A stretch of DNA of 64,000 nucleotides from Microbacter sp. GSS18. GTDB taxonomy: Bacteria; Actinomycetota; Actinomycetes; Actinomycetales; Microbacteriaceae. Location: contig CP119753.1 of assembly GCA_029319145.1 (NCBI GenBank), positions 3,720,001 to 3,784,000 of the forward strand, read 5' to 3'. Below are positions 60,579-64,000 of the stretch, piece by piece. Each line of letters opens with the position of its first letter. The stretch's first letter is position 1. The position numbers and the translations under genes are program-made. Below the pieces are notes generated by a model that worked only from the letters and a program-made list of their open reading frames with translations, had not been told where the DNA came from and made no database searches.

Positions 60579-61504
60579 CGGGGCAGGTGCGGCAGCACCT
60601 CTTCGCCGAGGAACTCCACGTGCTCGGGGTCCTGCAGATCCATGAGCTGGAAGTAGACGCGCTCGGCGCCGAGGGCATGCAGGCGCTCGACCTTCGCGAC
60701 GATCTCGTCACGTCCCCCGACGATGTTCGCGTCGTTGCGGTAGTCGGCGACCGTTCGGCCGACAGCGGCGGCGCGGCGCTCGAGGTCGGCATCCGACCCT
60801 CCCGCGAGCGTCGGCAGTGCGACCGACATCTTCAGGGTCGCGGGGTCGCGGCCCTCGGCCTCGCACGCGCGGCGCACGTTCGCGAACTTGTCGGCGGCGA
60901 CGGCTTCGGGGACGAACCCGATGTTGAACTCGGTCGCGTACCGGGCGGCGAGCGCCGGTGTGCGCTGGGGGCCGCCGCCGCCGACGATCACCGGCACCGG
61001 CTGCTGGACCGGCCGGGGGAGCGCTGGTGCGTTCTCGAGCGTGTAGTGCGCCCCGGCGAACGAGTACGTCTCGTCGGCCGGCGTCGACCACAGGCCCGTG
61101 ATCAGCGCCAGCTGCTCCTCCAGAAGGTCGAAGCGCTTCGCGGGGAACGGGATGCCGTAGGCGCGGTGCTCCTCCTCGAACCAGCCGGTGCCCAGGCCCA
61201 GCTCGACGCGGCCGCCCGACATGGCGTCGACCTGGGCGACCTGCACGGCCAGGACGCCGGGCACGCGGTACGTCACCGACGACACGAGCGTGCCGAGGCG
61301 CAGCGTCGAGGTCTCTCGGGCGAGGCCGGCGAGCGTCGTCCAGGCATCCGTCGGCCCGGGGAGCGGGGAGCCGGGACCCATGCGCAGGTAGTGGTCGGAG
61401 CGGAAGAACCCCGTGAACCCGAGACGCTCGGCGGTCTGCGCGAACACCAGCTGGTCGTCGTAGCTCGCGCCCTGCTGGGGCTCGGTGAAGATGCAGTACT
61501 CCAA
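60575..61504 (-). CDS. LLM-class F420-dependent oxidoreductase
   Basis: 309 residues. Luciferase-like fold: GFFRSDHYLRM, RLGTLVSSVTYRVPGVLA, GRVELGLGTGWFEEEHRAYG and PVPVIVGGGGPQRTPALAARY, all typical of F420-dependent enzymes. The substrate is unknown. TTG 61504 starts it (no better codon fits the family start LEYCIF); AGGA lies upstream. Ends on a CTAG shared with the DUF2306 stop. Confidence 0.88.
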   Translation of the reverse strand: MEYCIFTEPQQGASYDDQLVFAQTAERLGFTGFFRSDHYLRMGPGSPLPGPTDAWTTLAGLARETSTLRLGTLVSSVTYRVPGVLAVQVAQVDAMSGGRVELGLGTGWFEEEHRAYGIPFPAKRFDLLEEQLALITGLWSTPADETYSFAGAHYTLENAPALPRPVQQPVPVIVGGGGPQRTPALAARYATEFNIGFVPEAVAADKFANVRRACEAEGRDPATLKMSVALPTLAGGSDADLERRAAAVGRTVADYRNDANIVGGRDEIVAKVERLHALGAERVYFQLMDLQDPEHVEFLGEEVLPHLPR

Positions 61505-61515
61505 GAAAGGTCCTG

Positions 61516-62481
61516 TCAGTCGGCGGAGCGGATCACGACCTGCTCGGTCGGCGGCTCGGGTTCGGATGCGGGGCGGTAGATGTCGGGTTCGACGTAGATG
61601 ACGCGGGCGGCGGGGACGACCTCCCGCACGCGCGCCTCGACGGTATCGATGGCCGCGGCGACCTCGCCGAGCGAGACGTCGGCCCGGAAGCCGAGCTTGG
61701 CGGCGACCATGAGCTCGTCGGGGCCGAGATAGAGGGTCTTGATGTGGATGATCCGGCGCACCTCGGGACCGTCCTGGATGGCGGCGACGATGCGACGGTG
61801 GTCGCTCTCGGTCGCTCCCTCGCCGACGAGCAGGCTCTTGGTCTCGATGCCGAGGGTGATCGCGACGAGGATCAGCAGGGTGCCGATCATGAGGGTGCCC
61901 AGAGCGTCGAAGAGCGAGTTGCCGGTTATCGCGGTGAGGCCGACGCCGAGCAGGGCGAACGCCAGGCCGGTGAGGGCCGCGACGTCCTCGAGCAGCACGA
62001 CCGGGAGCTCGGGCGCCTTGGCCCGGCGGACGAACGCCACCCACGACTGATCCTTCGCGCGGACCGCGTTGGACTCCTTCACCGCGGTGCGCAGCGAGAA
62101 CGACTCGAGGCCGATCGCGATCAGCAGCACGATGATCGGCAGCCATGCATTCTCGAGCTCGTGCGGGTGGGTGATCTTGTCGACGCCCTCGTAGATCGAG
62201 AACAGCCCGCCCACCGAGAACAGGATGATCGCCACGACGAACGCGTACACGTAGCGCTCGCGGCCGTAGCCGAACGGATGCTCGCGGTCGGCCTTCTTCC
62301 TCGCCTGGCGGCCGCCGAGCATCAGAAGCAGCTGATTTCCCGAGTCGGCGACCGAGTGGATCGCCTCGGCGAGCATCGACGCCGACCCCGAGATGAACCA
62401 TGCGATGAACTTCGCCAGCGCGATGCCCATGTTCGCCAGGAACGCGGCGATGATCGCCTTGCCGCCGCCGGATGCGCTCAT
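61516..62481 (-). CDS. Cation diffusion facilitator (ZnT9-like) transporter
   Basis: 321 residues. Membrane domain with AEAIHSVADSGNQLLL (HxxxD metal site), REHPFGYGRERYVY, and LLEDVAALTG in the place of the second HxxxD, the variant found in SLC30A9-like members. The C-terminal domain is VRRIIHIKTLYLGPDELMVA. Metal probably Zn, Mn or Fe. TAGACT lies 7 nt before ATG 62481. The LLM gene follows 11 bp downstream on the same strand. Confidence 0.88.
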   Translation of the reverse strand: MSASGGGKAIIAAFLANMGIALAKFIAWFISGSASMLAEAIHSVADSGNQLLLMLGGRQARKKADREHPFGYGRERYVYAFVVAIILFSVGGLFSIYEGVDKITHPHELENAWLPIIVLLIAIGLESFSLRTAVKESNAVRAKDQSWVAFVRRAKAPELPVVLLEDVAALTGLAFALLGVGLTAITGNSLFDALGTLMIGTLLILVAITLGIETKSLLVGEGATESDHRRIVAAIQDGPEVRRIIHIKTLYLGPDELMVAAKLGFRADVSLGEVAAAIDTVEARVREVVPAARVIYVEPDIYRPASEPEPPTEQVVIRSAD

Positions 62482-62527
62482 GCGGTCGAGTCTAGGGACC
62501 TGAAGGGACGACAGGTCCCGTCGGATG

Positions 62528-63640
62528 TCAGTCCGAGGCGCGCAGGATGATCGCCTCGGTCGGCGGGGCCGGGTTCTGGGGCTGGCCGATGTAGCCGATG
62601 TGCTCGAGCAGCGCGTGGCGGAACTCCGCCGGGCGCTCCAGGTGGGCCGAGTGCCCGACGCCCTCGAGCGCCACCTCGGTGGCCCTGCCGCCGCGTGCGC
62701 CGTACTCGCCGAGCACGTCGCGCGTCTGCGAGACCATCTCCTGCGCGGGGGCGATATCCGCGCCGGGCCAGCCGGGCACGACCCCCAGGGCGCCCAGGTG
62801 GTTGATGTCGTAGAACGATGCGTCCGAGACGATCGCGTCGGCGGTCCCGTGGATCCAGAGGATCGGCGGCTTCGGGTCGAGGTCCACGATGCCCGACACG
62901 TCGAAGTACTTCGGCGCCATGGTGTTGAGCACGCCGCTCGTGCCGGCGGCGAATCCCGGCCAGTTCTCGGACGAGGTGGAGTCGCCCGGGTAGTTGCCCG
63001 ACGCCGTCGAGGTGGACAGCATCGATTCCACCCAGACGTCCTCGTTCTCGGTGGTGTACCCCTGCGCGACGTATCCAGAGCGGAACACGCTGCGCGGTGA
63101 GGTCGCGGCATCGGTCGAGGTGTCGCCGTCGTTCAGGCGCTGGATGAAGTCGGGATTGCCCGTGCCGCCGCCGCAGCCGGCGTCGTCGTCGGTCAGGCGC
63201 GTGCCGTCGCGGCGCGTGCCGCCGAAGCCGTAGGGCGACACCGGCGACTGCAGCGTGAGGCTCAGCACCGGGTGGTCGAGGGCGTACTGCATCACGACGC
63301 CGCCGCCCATCGACCAGCCCACGAGATGGACCGGGCCCACGCCCATGGCCTCGAGCGCGGCGTGCACGTCGTCGCTGAAGTCGCGGACGCCGCGCGTGGC
63401 GTCGATGGGCGCGTGCTCGCTGCCGCCGAAGCCGCGCAGATCGATCGCGATCACGCGCAGGTCGTTCGGCAGATCCTCCATGATCTCCTGCCAGAACAGC
63501 GACGACGAGACGTTGCCGTGGATGAGCACCACCGTGCGCTCCGGCGGAGTCGCCGGGTCGTCGCCGGACCTCTCGAGGACGTTCACGCGCAGGCGGGGCG
63601 TGTCGATGACGCGCTCGGTGATGCCTTCGAACAGGGTCAT
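62528..63640 (-). CDS. Alpha/beta hydrolase
   Basis: 370 residues. HGNVSSSLFWQEIM (oxyanion hole), IAIDLRGFGGSE, GWSMGGGVVMQYAL (nucleophile Ser), and GVGHSAHLERP (His) with DAIVSDASFY as the acid region. A ~100-residue cap holds the CGGGTGNPDFIQ insert. It resembles haloperoxidase/lipase-like hydrolases; the substrate is unknown. ATG 63640 is used as GGAGGA lies ahead. Longer frames start outside the fold. Confidence 0.85.
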   Translation of the reverse strand: MTLFEGITERVIDTPRLRVNVLERSGDDPATPPERTVVLIHGNVSSSLFWQEIMEDLPNDLRVIAIDLRGFGGSEHAPIDATRGVRDFSDDVHAALEAMGVGPVHLVGWSMGGGVVMQYALDHPVLSLTLQSPVSPYGFGGTRRDGTRLTDDDAGCGGGTGNPDFIQRLNDGDTSTDAATSPRSVFRSGYVAQGYTTENEDVWVESMLSTSTASGNYPGDSTSSENWPGFAAGTSGVLNTMAPKYFDVSGIVDLDPKPPILWIHGTADAIVSDASFYDINHLGALGVVPGWPGADIAPAQEMVSQTRDVLGEYGARGGRATEVALEGVGHSAHLERPAEFRHALLEHIGYIGQPQNPAPPTEAIILRASD

Positions 63641-63782
63641 GGCTGAATCCTCCACGGTGGTGCGCCGGGGCCTCGACGCCCCGTTGCCTCGATGATAGAC
63701 CGCGAACCTCAATATGAACGAGGTTTCAGGTTCGTGTGTCATCGGCAGCCGGAACGCCACGTGCGCGACCTAGGATGGCGGC

Positions 63783-64000
63783 ATGCCCGACACACCGCTC
63801 CCCTCGATCGCGATCCTCGGCGCCGGCTCGATGGGCGGCGCGATCCTGCAGGGCCTGGTCGCCTCGCAGGCGGCTGCGGCGGGTGTCACCGTGACCAATC
63901 GCACGACGGCCAAGGCCGAGGCGCTCTCAGGGCTCGCGGGCGTCACGAGCATCGCCCTCGAGACCGAGCCCGACGGCAATCGCGCAGCCGTGCGCGGGGC
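63783..64000 (+). CDS. proC: Pyrroline-5-carboxylate reductase, 3' end outside window
   Basis: First 72 residues visible. SIAILGAGSMGGAILQGL is the NADP(H)-binding start of ProC, followed by VTVTNRTTAKAEAL. It makes proline from pyrroline-5-carboxylate. ATG 63783 with TAGGAT (63771-63776) exactly 6 nt before. Cut by the window end. Confidence 0.85.
   Translation, partial: MPDTPLPSIAILGAGSMGGAILQGLVASQAAAAGVTVTNRTTAKAEALSGLAGVTSIALETEPDGNRAAVRG

Noticed and set aside
1..64000. tRNA, rRNA or integrase/att sites
   Set aside because: No T-arm-like GGTTCGAATCC sequences, no rRNA-like tracts and no integrase or transposase proteins were found on either strand.

Overview
This 64 kb window comes from a high-GC Gram-positive actinobacterium, most likely Microbacterium or a close relative in the Microbacteriaceae. 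This is inferred from base composition, F420-type oxidoreductases, a DtxR/IdeR-type iron box, an ECF41-type sigma factor and the very common TAnnnT-6/7 nt-ATG/GTG gene starts. The DNA is ordinary chromosome. I see no rRNA, tRNA, CRISPR array, prophage or transposase gene. Genes are packed on both strands, and the many long antisense reading frames are GC-driven shadows.

Layout. 0-8.2 kb: end of a sugar PTS permease, a secreted cell-wall enzyme, a Cof-like HAD phosphatase, a histidine-rich CopB-type (CPH) metal ATPase behind a CsoR-like operator, an alpha/beta hydrolase and a SulP-STAS anion transporter. 8.2-9.4 kb: 130-bp tandem repeats and a small Tat-exported protein. 9.4-13 kb: an amidase and an agmatine-deiminase-like gene, divergent from a TetR regulator across a perfect 24-bp palindrome. 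The amidase/deiminase junction carries a palindromic insert bounded by a 20-bp duplication. 13-22 kb: cation/proton antiporter, aldo/keto reductase, an ECF41 sigma factor with a divergent NmrA-like partner, S9 peptidase, sulfotransferase, CoaBC and an NRDE protein. 22-27 kb: an iron-siderophore module (siderophore-interacting reductase divergent from a binding protein, two permeases and an ATPase) with two iron boxes between the arms.

27-32 kb: small genes, a DNA glycosylase, and a winged-helix regulator preceded by a previously unmarked 33-codon Cys/Met-rich leader peptide with a consensus promoter and two RNA hairpins. 32-41 kb: SbcD-SbcC, a nucleosidase, a lipase maturation factor, a flavin oxidoreductase and a degenerate phosphopantetheinyl-transferase-like protein. 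41-49.7 kb: NAD+ synthase, a large RecB-like/DEDD/helicase fusion, an S4 protein, and an ArsR-MFS metal-efflux-like pair. 49.7-56 kb: a LacI-controlled maltodextrin-type ABC importer with a GH13 glucosidase. 56-64 kb: an acyltransferase-SGNH protein, DUF3467, upp, tadA, DUF2306, an F420 oxidoreductase, a CDF transporter, an alpha/beta hydrolase and the start of proC.

Most interesting for follow-up: the leader-peptide/hairpin/receiverless winged-helix locus (30.0-31.1 kb), the palindromic insertion that split a coupled ATGA gene junction (11.1-11.3 kb), and the degenerate PPTase-fold gene (40.6-41.2 kb). All coordinates were read by eye and no database searches were run.
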